Shown: positions 34,500-43,830, numbered from the stretch's first letter. The stretch is 64,000 bases of DNA from Shinella curvata (GCF_022899935.1 NZ_JALJCJ010000006.1:186001-250000); one strand, 5' to 3'. Translations and numbers: made by a program. The notes: generated by a model not told the origin, from the letters alone.

Positions 34500-35393
34500 A
34501 TGCCTATTCATGAACTTGCCGCACTCGGCGCCGCGACCTGCTGGGCCCTGACCGGGTTGATCTCCGCAGGCCCTGCCGGCCATCTCGGCGCACCGACCTT
34601 CAACCGCGTCCGCCAGATTTTCGTTACGGGACTGCTGACGATCTATGTGCTCGCCACGGGAGCATGGCGTGAACTGGATATGGCGACGATCGGACCGCTG
34701 CTGCTGTCGGGCTTCATCGGCATCTTCATAGGCGATACCCTGCTTTTTTCCGCGCTCAACCGGCTCGGGCCGCGCCGTTCCGGCATCATATTCGCGCTGA
34801 ATGCACCGATCGCCGCCCTGCTCGGCTGGCTGGTACTGGATGAGGCGCTCTCGGTCCCGGCGGTTGCCGGCATCGCCCTGACGGCAACCGGTGTTTTCCT
34901 CGCCATCATCTTCGGCAAGCGCAAGGCGCAGATGCATGAGTGGGAGACGATCAAGGGACCGCTCTGGATTGGCGTCCTCCTCGGGCTCGGCGCGGCGACC
35001 GGTCAGGCCATCGGTTCGATCGTCGCACGCCCCGTCATGGAGACCGGCCTTGATCCCTTTGTCGCCTCACTGCTGCGCGTCGGGATCGCGGCCGCCTGTC
35101 TCAGCGTGATGGCGCAACTGCCCATCGCCTCCGTCAAGCCGAAAGGGCCTTTGACGTGGAAAGTCCTTGCGATGACCGCGCTGACCGGCGTGACAGCCCT
35201 TGCCATCGGCATGACGCTGCTGCTCTTTGCACTTTCGGGCGGCAAGGTCGGCATCGTCTCGACGCTCTCGGCCACCTCCCCTGCTATCATCCTTCCCATG
35301 TTGTGGCTGCGGACGGGAGAACGGCCGGCGGCCGGCGCCTGGGCGGGGGCTGCGCTTGTCATTCTCGGCATGGGCCTGATCTTCATTCGCTAA
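34500..35393 (+). CDS. EamA/DMT family transporter
   Basis: 297-residue inner-membrane protein with two repeats of about five helices each, typical of the ten-TM EamA exporters (first repeat ending LGWLVLDEALSVPAVAGIALTATGV, second LPMLWLRTGERPAAGAWAGAALV). ATG 34500 is chosen over the GTG at 34476, though the ribosome binding site is weak. Substrate unknown; not obviously linked to its neighbours. Confidence 0.85.
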   Translation: MPIHELAALGAATCWALTGLISAGPAGHLGAPTFNRVRQIFVTGLLTIYVLATGAWRELDMATIGPLLLSGFIGIFIGDTLLFSALNRLGPRRSGIIFALNAPIAALLGWLVLDEALSVPAVAGIALTATGVFLAIIFGKRKAQMHEWETIKGPLWIGVLLGLGAATGQAIGSIVARPVMETGLDPFVASLLRVGIAAACLSVMAQLPIASVKPKGPLTWKVLAMTALTGVTALAIGMTLLLFALSGGKVGIVSTLSATSPAIILPMLWLRTGERPAAGAWAGAALVILGMGLIFIR

Positions 35394-35509
35394 CGCTCAT
35401 TCATGCCGTTGGCGAAAAACTGCTGTACCCATCAGGGGATAAAATTTTAAACGAAATCTAACGGTCAAAACCTAGGACTGGAGCAGTTTCTCCAGCTTAG
35501 GCAGCCGCC

Positions 35510-37465
35510 ATGCGCAACATTCCCATCATCGGCAAGTTCCTCGTCATCCTCTGCGCCTTCGGCCTGTTCGTCGCCGGCGTGACCGCGTACAGCACCTCGC
35601 GTATCTCCTTTATCGATACGTCCTATTCCACGCTGCTGGACAACGAATCCACCGCGACGCTGATGCTGGCGCGGGCAAGCCGCAGCCTCGTCTCCATTCG
35701 CTCCGCCATCGCCGACATTCTGATTGCGCGCACGCCCGAGGCAAAGGAAGCGGCCGTTGCGGACATGACGTTGAGCGAGGGCTTCTTCTCCAAGCAGATG
35801 GATACGGCCAGCGCCGCCGCTCCCGCCAACGACCGGATCAAATCCATCAAGACAGCGGCACTCGATGCCCTGAACAGCCAGTGCGGCGCGCTGATCGCCG
35901 ATGCGAGCGCAGCTCTGGATGACGCCGCGATCACCCGCACCCAAGGGGATTTCGCGGCGACGTGCAAACCGGCCTTCACCACCGTCATCAACGATATCAC
36001 CGATGAGATCGGCAAGATCACCGCCGCTGCGGAAGCGCGCCAGGCAGACCTCAGGGAAACCACGCACACGACCATTCTGACAACGATCCTCAGCGTCATC
36101 GTTGGCCTCGCCGTCATCCTCGTCGCCGGCTTCTTCGCCATCCGCGCCTGGATCGCCCGCCCGTTGAACACGCTTGCCGGCACCATGACGACGCTTGCCG
36201 ATGGCAACCTCGACGTCGCCATCGCCGAAACCGAACGCCGCGATGAAGTGGGCGGCATGGCGCGCGCCGTGCAAGTCTTCAAGGACAACGGCCTGCGCAC
36301 CCGCGCGCTCGAAGCCTCCTCCGAGGCGCAGCGTAGCGCGGCGGAGGCCGAGCGCGAACGCAGCGCCGAAGTCGATCGCGTGCGCGCTGCCGCCATGACC
36401 GAGGCGACCGAAGGTCTTGCTGGCGGCCTGAGGCGCATGGCCGGTGGCGATCTCACCTGTGAGCTGAACCAGTCCTTCGCGCCGGAATTCGAGGCGCTTC
36501 GCCAGGATTTCAACGCCGCCGCGGGCCAGTTGCGCACCACGCTGCTGTCGGTTTCCGAAACCACCCGCTCCATCGATAGCGGTTCGCGTGAACTCAGCCA
36601 GGCTGCCAACGACCTGTCGCGCCGCACCGAACAGCAGGCCGCGGCCCTCGAAGAGACCGCCGCCGCCCTCGACGAGATCACCGCCAACGTCTCCAACGCC
36701 TCCAAGCGCGCCGAAGAGGCTCGCGCCAAGGCATCGGAAGCCACCGGCTCGGCCGACCTTTCGACCAGGGTCGTCTCGGATGCCGTCTCGGCCATGCAGC
36801 GCATCGAGGAATCCTCGCGCCAGATCTCCAACATCATCGGCGTGATCGACGAGATCGCCTTCCAGACCAACCTCTTGGCGCTGAATGCCGGTGTCGAAGC
36901 GGCGCGCGCCGGTGAAGCCGGCAAGGGCTTTGCGGTCGTGGCGCAGGAAGTGCGCGAACTCGCCCAGCGCTCGGCGCAGGCGGCAAAGGAGATCAAGGAG
37001 CTGATCCGCCATTCGGCAACGGAAGTGGAAGGCGGCGTTCGCCTTGTGACTGAGACCGGTGAGGCGCTGAAGATCATCGGGCAGCACGTCAACGACATCA
37101 ACGGTCAGCTGAACGCCATTGCGACCTCGGCTCGTGAACAGTCGATCGGACTTGCCGAGGTCAATGCCGCCGTCAACCAGATGGACCAGACGACGCAGCA
37201 GAATGCCGCCATGGTTGAGCAATCGACCGCTGCCAGCGCCTCGCTTGCCACGGAAGCCGAGCGGCTGCGCCAGCTCGTCGGCCAGTTCCAGGTCGGTGTA
37301 GCTTCGAGCCGCACTGCGGCACCGGCAAGAGCACCCGTCGCAGCGGCGAATACCGCCTCACGCGCCGTCGCCTCGCCCGCCCGCCGGATGGTCGGCAAGA
37401 TCGCCAGCGCCTTCGGCGGCGGTGCGGCCGCGCCCGCGGCCGAAGCAGGCTGGGATGAATTTTAG
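35510..37465 (+). CDS. Methyl-accepting chemotaxis protein
   Basis: 651 residues: TM1 near 10-28, a periplasmic four-helix-bundle-like sensor (about 30-185), TM2 about 190-212, HAMP (RPLNTLAGTMTTLADGNLDVAI), then a signalling domain whose hairpin tip reads EIAFQTNLLALNAGVEAARAG. The C-terminus GWDEF fits the W-x-x-F pentapeptide that tethers CheR/CheB in other receptors, preceded by a flexible Ala/Pro-rich linker. Ligand unknown. Confidence 0.92.
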   Translation: MRNIPIIGKFLVILCAFGLFVAGVTAYSTSRISFIDTSYSTLLDNESTATLMLARASRSLVSIRSAIADILIARTPEAKEAAVADMTLSEGFFSKQMDTASAAAPANDRIKSIKTAALDALNSQCGALIADASAALDDAAITRTQGDFAATCKPAFTTVINDITDEIGKITAAAEARQADLRETTHTTILTTILSVIVGLAVILVAGFFAIRAWIARPLNTLAGTMTTLADGNLDVAIAETERRDEVGGMARAVQVFKDNGLRTRALEASSEAQRSAAEAERERSAEVDRVRAAAMTEATEGLAGGLRRMAGGDLTCELNQSFAPEFEALRQDFNAAAGQLRTTLLSVSETTRSIDSGSRELSQAANDLSRRTEQQAAALEETAAALDEITANVSNASKRAEEARAKASEATGSADLSTRVVSDAVSAMQRIEESSRQISNIIGVIDEIAFQTNLLALNAGVEAARAGEAGKGFAVVAQEVRELAQRSAQAAKEIKELIRHSATEVEGGVRLVTETGEALKIIGQHVNDINGQLNAIATSAREQSIGLAEVNAAVNQMDQTTQQNAAMVEQSTAASASLATEAERLRQLVGQFQVGVASSRTAAPARAPVAAANTASRAVASPARRMVGKIASAFGGGAAAPAAEAGWDEF

Positions 37466-37477
37466 GCGGAAGTGGTC

Positions 37478-37512
37478 GTCTCGCCGGGGCCTGTCGCCTC
37501 GGCGAGACCCCC
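37478..37512. terminator. Terminator-like hairpin between convergent chemoreceptor and corA
   Basis: GTCTCGCCG at 37478-37486 pairs with CGGCGAGAC at 37500-37508, with a 13-base loop, followed by CCCCCCGTTTCT. It lies 12 bases after the chemoreceptor stop and ends just before the corA stop, so it may serve both transcripts. Confidence 0.55.
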
Positions 37513-37517
37513 CGTTT

Positions 37518-38525
37518 CTACAGCCAGCCGTTCTTGCGGAACCGCCAATAGAGAAAGCTGCACGTCGCCACGATGGCGGTGAGCACCATCGGATAGCCGT
37601 ACTCCATCCTGAGCTCCGGCATGTCGGAAAAATTCATGCCGTAAATGCCGGCGAGCGCCGTCGGCACGGCGAGGATCGCCGCCCAGGAGGCCAGCTTCTT
37701 GGAGATCGCTGTTTCCTGGCTCTGGCCGACCAGCAGGCTTGCCTCGAAGGCGAAGGCCAGCACTTCACGCAGGCTGTCGATCTTTTCCTGCACCGTGCGG
37801 ATATGGTCGGTCACATCGCGAAACAGCGGATGCATGGCTGCCTGAATTTGCGGCAGGTCGGAACTCGTCAGCCGCCGGCAGACCTCCACCAGCGGCAGCG
37901 CGGCGTTGCGCAGGCGTAAGAGATCACGCCGCATCATGTAGAGCCGCTCGATTTCCGGCCCCGTCATCGGCTTGAGCAGCACCTTGTCCTCGATCTCCTC
38001 GACCTCATATTCGAGCTGCTCCAGCACCGGCATGTAGTTGTCGACGATGAAATCGAGGATGGCGTAGAGCACGAAGTCCTCGCCCTTCGCCAGTGAATGC
38101 GGACAGCTCTCCCAATGCTGGCGGACGGAGGCATAGGAGGTGGACGGCCCGTGCCGCACGCTGACGATATAGCCCTTGCCGACGAAGAGATGCGTTTCAC
38201 CGAAGATGACACGGCGTTCGATCAGCTGCGCGGTGCGCGCCACGATGAACAAGGCGTCGCCATATTGCTCCAGCTTGGGGCGCTGGTGGGGGTGCTCGGC
38301 GTCTTCGATCGCCAGATCGTGCAGACTGAACTGCGCCTGCACGCGCAGCAGAAGCTCGCGGCTCGGTTCCAGCAAGCCGATCCAGACGACATGCCCGTCC
38401 TTCGCCGCCCAGGCGCCGGCTTCCTCGATAGGAATATCGGCAATCCGCCGGCCGGCCGTGTAGACGCTGGAGGCGACGATCCCCTCCTCCGGTGCGACGG
38501 GTTCGAACTTGCGGACATGATCCAT
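37518..38525 (-). CDS. corA: CorA-type magnesium/cobalt transporter
   Basis: 335 residues: a large cytoplasmic N-terminal domain, a long helix rich in charged residues, and two C-terminal membrane helices with the invariant YGMNF motif between them, followed by the MPEL loop. GGAGG five bases before the ATG at 38525 is preferred to the extension at 38549. Expected to be a pentameric Mg2+ channel. Monocistronic by context. Confidence 0.92.
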   Translation of the reverse strand: MDHVRKFEPVAPEEGIVASSVYTAGRRIADIPIEEAGAWAAKDGHVVWIGLLEPSRELLLRVQAQFSLHDLAIEDAEHPHQRPKLEQYGDALFIVARTAQLIERRVIFGETHLFVGKGYIVSVRHGPSTSYASVRQHWESCPHSLAKGEDFVLYAILDFIVDNYMPVLEQLEYEVEEIEDKVLLKPMTGPEIERLYMMRRDLLRLRNAALPLVEVCRRLTSSDLPQIQAAMHPLFRDVTDHIRTVQEKIDSLREVLAFAFEASLLVGQSQETAISKKLASWAAILAVPTALAGIYGMNFSDMPELRMEYGYPMVLTAIVATCSFLYWRFRKNGWL

Positions 38526-38771
38526 CACCACCTCCCGTCTGCAAATCACCGTCGAGGCGGACCGGATCGCAGGCCGCTAATTTAGCGCAGTTTCGCAGAT
38601 GCTGCGAGAAAAAGCTTGCCGTTTGCCAAGAACCAGGCCGCGTGCCTCCACCCAACGATCAGCCTATTTTTTAATCAATTCGCCTCTTCCTTGCGCGATT
38701 GCTGCACCCCCAGGACCTCCAGCATCCTTGAGAACAGGAAATTTCAGCCGTTTTTCAAGGCAATCTCAAAC

Positions 38772-38787
38772 TGGCACGCCTCATGCA
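38772..38787 (+). promoter_or_regulatory. Sigma-54 promoter of glnII
   Basis: TGGCACG at 38772-38778, four bases, then ATGCA at 38783-38787. The invariant GG (-24) and GC (-12) are ten bases apart, as required. It lies about 70 bases before the glnII ATG. In rhizobia glnII is activated by NtrC and RpoN under nitrogen limitation. The region 38526-38857 between corA and glnII contains nothing else recognised apart from a possible NtrC half site (TGCACC) at 38703. Confidence 0.85.
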
Positions 38788-38857
38788 TATGACAGATCAG
38801 TGACCACCGGACAGGATGCCCGGCGGTCTTGGAACCAGCGTCACGTGAGAGAACGAA

Positions 38858-39898
38858 ATGACCAAGTTTAAGCTCGAATATATCTGGCTCGATGGCTACA
38901 AGCCCACCCCGAACCTGCGCGGCAAGACCCTCATCAAGGAATTCGACGCTTTCCCGACGCTTGAACAGCTTCCGAACTGGGGCTTCGATGGTTCTTCGAC
39001 CCTGCAGGCCGAAGGCTCGAGCTCCGACTGCGTGCTGAAGCCGGTTGCTTCCTATCCGGACCCGGAGCGCAAGAACGGCGTTCTCGTGCTTTGCGAAGTC
39101 ATGATGCCCGACGCCAAGACGCCGCACCCGTCCAACACCCGCGCCTCGATCCTCGACGACGACGGCGCCTGGTTCGGCTTCGAGCAGGAATACTTCTTCT
39201 ACCAGAACGGCCGCCCGCTCGGCTTCCCGGATGCCGGCTTCCCCGCTCCGCAGGGTCCGTATTACTGCGGCGTCGGCTTCAGCAATGTCGGCACGATCGC
39301 CCGCAAGATCGTCGAAGAGCATCTCGATATCTGCCTGGCCGCCGGCATCAATCACGAGGGCATCAATGCCGAGGTCGCCAAGGGCCAGTGGGAATTCCAG
39401 GTTTTCGGCAAGGGCTCGCGCAAGGCCGCCGACGAAATCTGGCTCGCCCGCTACCTGCTGCAGCGCCTGACGGAAAAGTACGGCATCGACGTCGAGTACC
39501 ATTGCAAGCCGCTCGGCGATACCGACTGGAACGGCTCGGGCATGCATGCCAACTTCTCGACCGCCTACATGCGTGAAGTTGGCGGAAAGGCCTATTTCGA
39601 GGACCTGATGGCGGCGTTCGCGGAAGCCCGCGCCGACCACATCGCCGTCTACGGCCCCGACAACCACATGCGCCTCACCGGCAAACACGAAACCGCTTCG
39701 ATCCACCAGTTCAGCTACGGCGTGGCTGACCGCGGCGCCTCGATCCGCGTTCCGCACAGCTTCGTCAACAATGACTACCGCGGCTATCTCGAAGATCGCC
39801 GCCCGAACTCCCAGGGCGACCCCTACCAGATCGCCTCGCAGATCCTGAAGACGATCGCGACGGTCCCGACCGACGTCGAAACCCGCGAAGCCGCCTGA
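38858..39898 (+). CDS. glnII: Glutamine synthetase II
   Basis: 346 residues, the eukaryote-like octameric GSII typical of Rhizobiales rather than the 470-residue GSI. Landmarks: beta-grasp YIWLDGYKPTPNLRGKT, the substrate and metal loop WNFDGSS-like NWGFDGSST, the FGFEQEYF glutamate-binding strand, and NGSGMHANFS in the ATP region. It makes glutamine from glutamate and ammonia for nitrogen-limited assimilation. It is preceded by a clear sigma-54 promoter and followed by a strong terminator, so it is a single-gene transcript. Confidence 0.97.
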   Translation: MTKFKLEYIWLDGYKPTPNLRGKTLIKEFDAFPTLEQLPNWGFDGSSTLQAEGSSSDCVLKPVASYPDPERKNGVLVLCEVMMPDAKTPHPSNTRASILDDDGAWFGFEQEYFFYQNGRPLGFPDAGFPAPQGPYYCGVGFSNVGTIARKIVEEHLDICLAAGINHEGINAEVAKGQWEFQVFGKGSRKAADEIWLARYLLQRLTEKYGIDVEYHCKPLGDTDWNGSGMHANFSTAYMREVGGKAYFEDLMAAFAEARADHIAVYGPDNHMRLTGKHETASIHQFSYGVADRGASIRVPHSFVNNDYRGYLEDRRPNSQGDPYQIASQILKTIATVPTDVETREAA

Positions 39899-39924
39899 GC
39901 CTTACCCCGATCACCGAAACAGAG

Positions 39925-39954
39925 ACGCCCCGCATTTTGCGGGGCGTTTTGTTT
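39925..39954 (+). terminator. Rho-independent terminator of glnII
   Basis: Ten-base perfect stem ACGCCCCGCA (39925-39934) and TGCGGGGCGT (39938-39947) with a three-base loop, followed by TTTGTTTG. It begins 27 bases after the glnII stop. Confidence 0.9.
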
Positions 39955-40164
39955 GTGCGCCACCGCCGGCCCGTGAGGCATACCCTTTCGCAATGACCAC
40001 GAAGACGATGCCGGGCACGGTCACCGCGAACCGGAACATAGACACCAGCATCCTACACAGCAGGCAATTCATGCCGCGCGCTCGCATATTTACAAAACCT
40101 ATAAGTACCAATAAATTCCTCGCCTATCGGCATTGTCACTGCGCTTCCTTTTCGAGAAAATCCC

Positions 40165-40833
40165 ATGCCTGAATTGCCCACCCCAAGACGTCCGGCCGAA
40201 CGCAGGCCGCGCGGTCGCCCGAAACTCGCAACGGCGGCACAACAACAGGCAAAGATCGTCGACGCCACCCGCCGACTGTTTCTCGCGCAAGGTTACGGCG
40301 GAACCACGATGAACGAGGTTGCCGCCCATTGCCGCGTCTCCAAGCGCACGCTCTACGAGCTCTTCCCTTCCAAGGCCGACCTGCTGGGCGCGATCATCGA
40401 GCGGCACCGGACCAGTATGCTGGCGCTTCCGGGCGACTATGCGGGCCTGAGCCTCTCCATCAGCCTCGAACGGATATTCCAGATCGATATCAGCGAGGAG
40501 GACGATGAAGCGCGGGCGGCATTTCTCAATCTGACCATTGTGGAGGCTGCGCGCTATCCGGAGGTCGGCGAGATGCTGCACCGGCTCGGCGGTCAGCGGG
40601 CGCATGCCTTGCTTGCCGAATGGATGGAGACGGAAAGGCAGGCGGGGCGGCTCTTCATAGATGACACGCCGAGCGCCGCAAGAATACTCATGGACATGAT
40701 GTTCGGCGCGATCGTGACAAAAACGGGCGCCCATGCCGAGTGGCCGGGCCTCGACGCGCGCAAGGACTACATGCGGCGTTGCATCCGCATCTTCGTCCAC
40801 GGCACCGGCAATCGCCCGGCATCGGAAACCTGA
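40165..40833 (+). CDS. TetR/AcrR family transcriptional regulator
   Basis: 222 residues. A basic lead (RRPAERRPRGRPKLA) precedes the TetR helix-turn-helix: IVDATRRLFLAQGYGGTTMNEVAAHC, then VSKRTLYELFPSKADLL. The C-terminal domain is of the TetR_C type with TIVEAARYP. The ribosome binding site is weak (GAGAAAA). No adjacent obvious target; the upstream 39955-40164 region is AT-rich and may hold its own promoter. Its stop abuts the convergent small gene stop (shared TGATCA). Confidence 0.88.
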   Translation: MPELPTPRRPAERRPRGRPKLATAAQQQAKIVDATRRLFLAQGYGGTTMNEVAAHCRVSKRTLYELFPSKADLLGAIIERHRTSMLALPGDYAGLSLSISLERIFQIDISEEDDEARAAFLNLTIVEAARYPEVGEMLHRLGGQRAHALLAEWMETERQAGRLFIDDTPSAARILMDMMFGAIVTKTGAHAEWPGLDARKDYMRRCIRIFVHGTGNRPASET

Positions 40834-41157
40834 TCAGACGTATATTTCGCGTTCACCGAAGGGATCGCCATCCTCGAAATTGCGCGTTCCGATGCGCGAC
40901 GTGTTTGCATCCTCGGCGGTCTGCACCACCTGCTGCTGCGTGGAACTGGCCGTCTTTGCGGCTTTCAGCGCTGCAATCTCGGCCTTCAATGCGGCGATCG
41001 CGTCCTTGAGCTCGGCCTTCGCATCCTCGTCCTGTGCCTGGGAAAGCTCGCTTTCCTTGCTCGACAGCTGCGCTTCGAGCGCGGATAGGCTGTTGCCACC
41101 AGACGAGGATGTCAGCGTCAAGGCTGCCGACGCCGATGAGGAAACTGCTGCGACCAT
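40834..41157 (-). CDS. Small coiled-coil protein, function unknown
   Basis: 107 residues. A Ser/Ala/Thr-rich N-terminus (VAAVSSSASAALTLTSSSGG) leads into a coiled coil with LxxxEAQLSSKESELSQ and KAEIAALKAAK heptads, and a Gly/Asp-rich tail. The ATG at 41157 has GGTGGA five bases upstream; a TTG at 41193 would extend it. No signal peptide or known domain recognised. Convergent with the TetR gene, with no bases between stops. Confidence 0.55.
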   Translation of the reverse strand: MVAAVSSSASAALTLTSSSGGNSLSALEAQLSSKESELSQAQDEDAKAELKDAIAALKAEIAALKAAKTASSTQQQVVQTAEDANTSRIGTRNFEDGDPFGEREIYV

Positions 41158-41379
41158 GTCGATCCACCCAATCGTTTTCGAGAGGCCGGACAATAATCGT
41201 AAACAAATTGAGATACTCTCAGCGCGCGTTTTGTACCGCTTTGACAGCCATTCGCCACCGATCTGAAAACATCCACTTGAAAGCGGACGCGCGAGGGGTG
41301 AGTAAAGCTGTTAGCGTTCCTATATGGAGATTGCCGATTCCGGCAGATGGATCTCCTCCCGCCAAACAAGGTTGAACTG

Positions 41380-42291
41380 ATGACCGAGAAATCCCCCAGC
41401 GACAATTTTCCCGCCGGCTACCAGCCACCCAAGGTCTGGGAATGGGAACAGGGCAATGGCGGCGCTTTCGCCAATATCAACCGGCCGATTGCCGGCCCGA
41501 CCCATGACAAGGACCTGCCGGTCGGTAAACATCCGCTGCAGCTCTATTCGCTCGCCACGCCGAACGGTGTGAAGGTCGGCATCATGCTGGAGGAACTTCT
41601 GGCCGCCGGCCACAGGGATGCGGAATATGATGCCTGGCCGATCCGTATCGGCAATGGCGACCAGTTCGGTTCCGGCTTCGTCGACGTCAACCCGAACTCG
41701 AAAATCCCGGCATTGATGGATCATGCACCCAAGGGCGGCGGCGAGCCGGTGCGCATCTTCGAATCCGCTTCGATCCTGCTCTATCTCGCCGAAAAATACG
41801 GGGCCTTCCTGCCGAGTGACCTTCGCGCCCGCACGGAAACCTTCAACTGGCTGTTCTGGCAGATGGGCTCGGCGCCCTTCCTCGGCGGCGGCTTCGGCCA
41901 TTTCTATGCCTATGCACCGATCCACATCAAATACGCCATCGACCGCTACGCCATGGAAGTGAAGCGCCAGCTCGACGTGCTCGACCGCCATCTGGCCGAC
42001 AACCAATATGTGGCCGGCGCCGAATACACGATCGCCGACATGGCGATCTGGCCGTGGTATGGTGGCCTCGCACTCGGGCAGGCTTACGGCGATGCCGGGA
42101 CGTTCCTTGACGTTCAGATCTACAAGAACGTCCAGCGCTGGACGGCCGAGATTGCCGCCCGCCCCGCCGTCAAACGCGGCCGCATGGTCAACAAACTGAC
42201 CGGCGATCCGTCCGAACAGCTGCATGAACGCCACGACGCCTCCGACTTCGAGACGAAGACGCAGGACAAGATCGGCCAGAACGGGACCTGA
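41380..42291 (+). CDS. yghU: Glutathione S-transferase, YghU family
   Basis: 303 residues. The N-terminal extension of about 50 residues with INRPIAGPTHDKDLPVGKHPLQLYSL, the thioredoxin-like domain with NPNSKIPAL and FESASILLYLAEKYG, and the all-helical C-terminal domain match YghU, a GST-like disulfide-bond reductase that binds two glutathiones. AAGG nine bases before the ATG at 41380 favours this over 41347. Probably cytoplasmic redox or detoxification; likely co-transcribed with the next small gene. Confidence 0.88.
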   Translation: MTEKSPSDNFPAGYQPPKVWEWEQGNGGAFANINRPIAGPTHDKDLPVGKHPLQLYSLATPNGVKVGIMLEELLAAGHRDAEYDAWPIRIGNGDQFGSGFVDVNPNSKIPALMDHAPKGGGEPVRIFESASILLYLAEKYGAFLPSDLRARTETFNWLFWQMGSAPFLGGGFGHFYAYAPIHIKYAIDRYAMEVKRQLDVLDRHLADNQYVAGAEYTIADMAIWPWYGGLALGQAYGDAGTFLDVQIYKNVQRWTAEIAARPAVKRGRMVNKLTGDPSEQLHERHDASDFETKTQDKIGQNGT

Positions 42292-42296
42292 GGACA

Positions 42297-42680
42297 ATGG
42301 GAAAAGCGACCCTGCCCGACATGATCAAACACCGCGGCTTTCCCTCGGGCATGCCGGGCACCGGTGTCCAGTTCACCATCCGCCGCGCCAACCCGCGCGG
42401 AGTGACGCCCGTCAAGGCGCTGCCCCGCAAGGCACGGGCCGGAACGGCCGAATACCGGATCGACGCCGCCTTCCTGCATGCGCTCTGGCATCATTTCGGT
42501 GCCGAGCCTTTCGAGCGCGGCAATCTCGATGCCGCACGCCTCAGCCTGCTGTTCGGCCGTGAGGTCGTCGCAGCCGACAAGGAATTCGATCCCCTGTCCT
42601 ACGAGGCGATGCTGCAGATCAACGAGCGTGTCGCCCGCCAGAGTTTTCCGGAATCCTTCGAGGACGTGTTCGAGGTATAA
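42297..42680 (+). CDS. Conserved hypothetical protein
   Basis: 127 residues, starting five bases after the GST stop behind GAGGA. An N-terminal basic segment (VKALPRKARAGTAEYRID) precedes a helical region with FLHALWHHFGAEPFERG and an acidic C-terminus (ESFEDVFEV). No domain, signal peptide or membrane segment recognised. Probably in one operon with the GST. It ends close to the convergent SURF1 gene. Confidence 0.6.
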   Translation: MGKATLPDMIKHRGFPSGMPGTGVQFTIRRANPRGVTPVKALPRKARAGTAEYRIDAAFLHALWHHFGAEPFERGNLDAARLSLLFGREVVAADKEFDPLSYEAMLQINERVARQSFPESFEDVFEV

Positions 42681-42686
42681 CCGTCT

Positions 42687-43424
42687 CTAAACCAGCCGCC
42701 GGCGCATTGCGGCATAGGCCGCGCCGGCGCTCATCGCTGCAAGGGCATACCAGGTCAGTGCATAGACCAGATGGCTGTTGCGGAAGGTCACGACGGTAAG
42801 CCCGCCGACCGGCAGGCCGCCCGGATTGGGCGTCGCGTCCGCGTCGATGAAATAGGTCTCGACATCGGCCAACCCTTTCGCCGCTGCGATAGCCTCCACA
42901 TCGCGCGAGAACCAGCGATCGTTTGGCGGATCGTTTGAGCGCAGGAACCCGCCGCCGGGCTCGGTAAGACGCAGCAGGCCTGTCACTGAAACGGGACCGG
43001 CGGCCAGCTCGCTGGCGATGCGCGCATCGGGAGAACGTTTGTCCGTGGGGACGAAACCGCGATTGACGAGGATCGCCGATCCATCGTCTCGCCGGAGCGG
43101 CGTCATCACCCAAAAGCCCGCACCACGGTCCGTGACCGCCTGCACGAGCACCGATTTGCCATGGTCGAAAAGCCCGGTGGCGACAACGCGGCGGTATTCG
43201 TCCGCCACCGGGTCCACCGTGCCTGACGGCGCTGGTACCGGATCGGCGTGAATGCGGGCGTCCACGCGAGCGATGAGGTCGAGCTTCCAGAAGAGACGCT
43301 GCATCTGCCACGTCCCAAGCGCGATGAAAACCGCGGCAAGCACCAGCAGAAAAGCGATCAGCACCACCCGCGAACGGGAGGACGGCGTCGCGCCCTCCCC
43401 GTCCGGCCGTTGATCCGCGCGCAT
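42687..43424 (-). CDS. SURF1 family protein
   Basis: 245 residues with the SURF1 pattern: an N-terminal membrane helix (VVLIAFLLVLAAVFIALGTWQMQR), conserved ILVNRGFVP, DPPNDRWF and a C-terminal helix (LVYALTWYALAAM). SURF1 proteins assist heme insertion into terminal oxidases. It is the last gene of the cyoABCD operon, which fits an assembly factor for this quinol oxidase. GTG 43430 is an alternative start. Confidence 0.9.
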   Translation of the reverse strand: MRADQRPDGEGATPSSRSRVVLIAFLLVLAAVFIALGTWQMQRLFWKLDLIARVDARIHADPVPAPSGTVDPVADEYRRVVATGLFDHGKSVLVQAVTDRGAGFWVMTPLRRDDGSAILVNRGFVPTDKRSPDARIASELAAGPVSVTGLLRLTEPGGGFLRSNDPPNDRWFSRDVEAIAAAKGLADVETYFIDADATPNPGGLPVGGLTVVTFRNSHLVYALTWYALAAMSAGAAYAAMRRRLV

Positions 43425-43431
43425 TGTCACG

Positions 43432-43830
43432 TCAGGGCATATTCTTCATCATCTCGTGGGTCATCGGCATCATGTTCGCATTGAGGTGATGCATAACCCA
43501 GAGCGAACCGGCGAGCGCGATGCCGACGATGATGAGTGTGAAGATCAGCGCCATCAGCGTCCAGCCGCCTTCGGAGCGTGTGTTCATGTGCAGGAAATAG
43601 ACCATATGCACCACGATCTGCACCACGGCGAAGCCCATGACGAGCACCGCGGTGAAGAGCTTGCTGTCGAGCACTCCGCCCATGACCAGCCAGAACGGAA
43701 TAGCCGTCAGGATGATCGAGAGAACGAAGCCGGTCATGTAGCCCTTGAAGGAGCCGTGTCCGGCCCCGTCATCATGGCTGTGCGCATGGTGGGTGTCGTG
43801 TGCGCTTTCATGCGTGGGGTGCGCGCTCAT
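43432..43830 (-). CDS. cyoD: Cytochrome o ubiquinol oxidase subunit IV
   Basis: 132 residues with three membrane helices (YMTGFVLSIILTAIPFWLVM, the middle AVLVMGFAVVQIVVHMVYFLHM and LMALIFTLIIVGIALAGSLW), as CyoD. The N-terminal tail is histidine-rich (HPTHESAHDTHHAHSHDDG). ATG overlaps the cyoC stop (ATGA). The longer frame to 43911 lies within cyoC and is discarded. Confidence 0.93.
   Translation of the reverse strand: MSAHPTHESAHDTHHAHSHDDGAGHGSFKGYMTGFVLSIILTAIPFWLVMGGVLDSKLFTAVLVMGFAVVQIVVHMVYFLHMNTRSEGGWTLMALIFTLIIVGIALAGSLWVMHHLNANMMPMTHEMMKNMP

Noticed and set aside
32808-34937. 709-residue minus-strand open frame opposite SGNH and ROK genes
   Set aside because: Antisense shadow; no domain pattern, and the plus-strand genes have intact motifs and ribosome binding sites.
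35465-37222. 585-residue minus-strand open frame opposite the chemoreceptor
   Set aside because: Gly/Asp/Arg-rich composition typical of reverse-strand frames of MCP genes.
38703-38708. NtrC site upstream of glnII
   Set aside because: Only one half site (TGCACC) is visible; its partner is not convincing.
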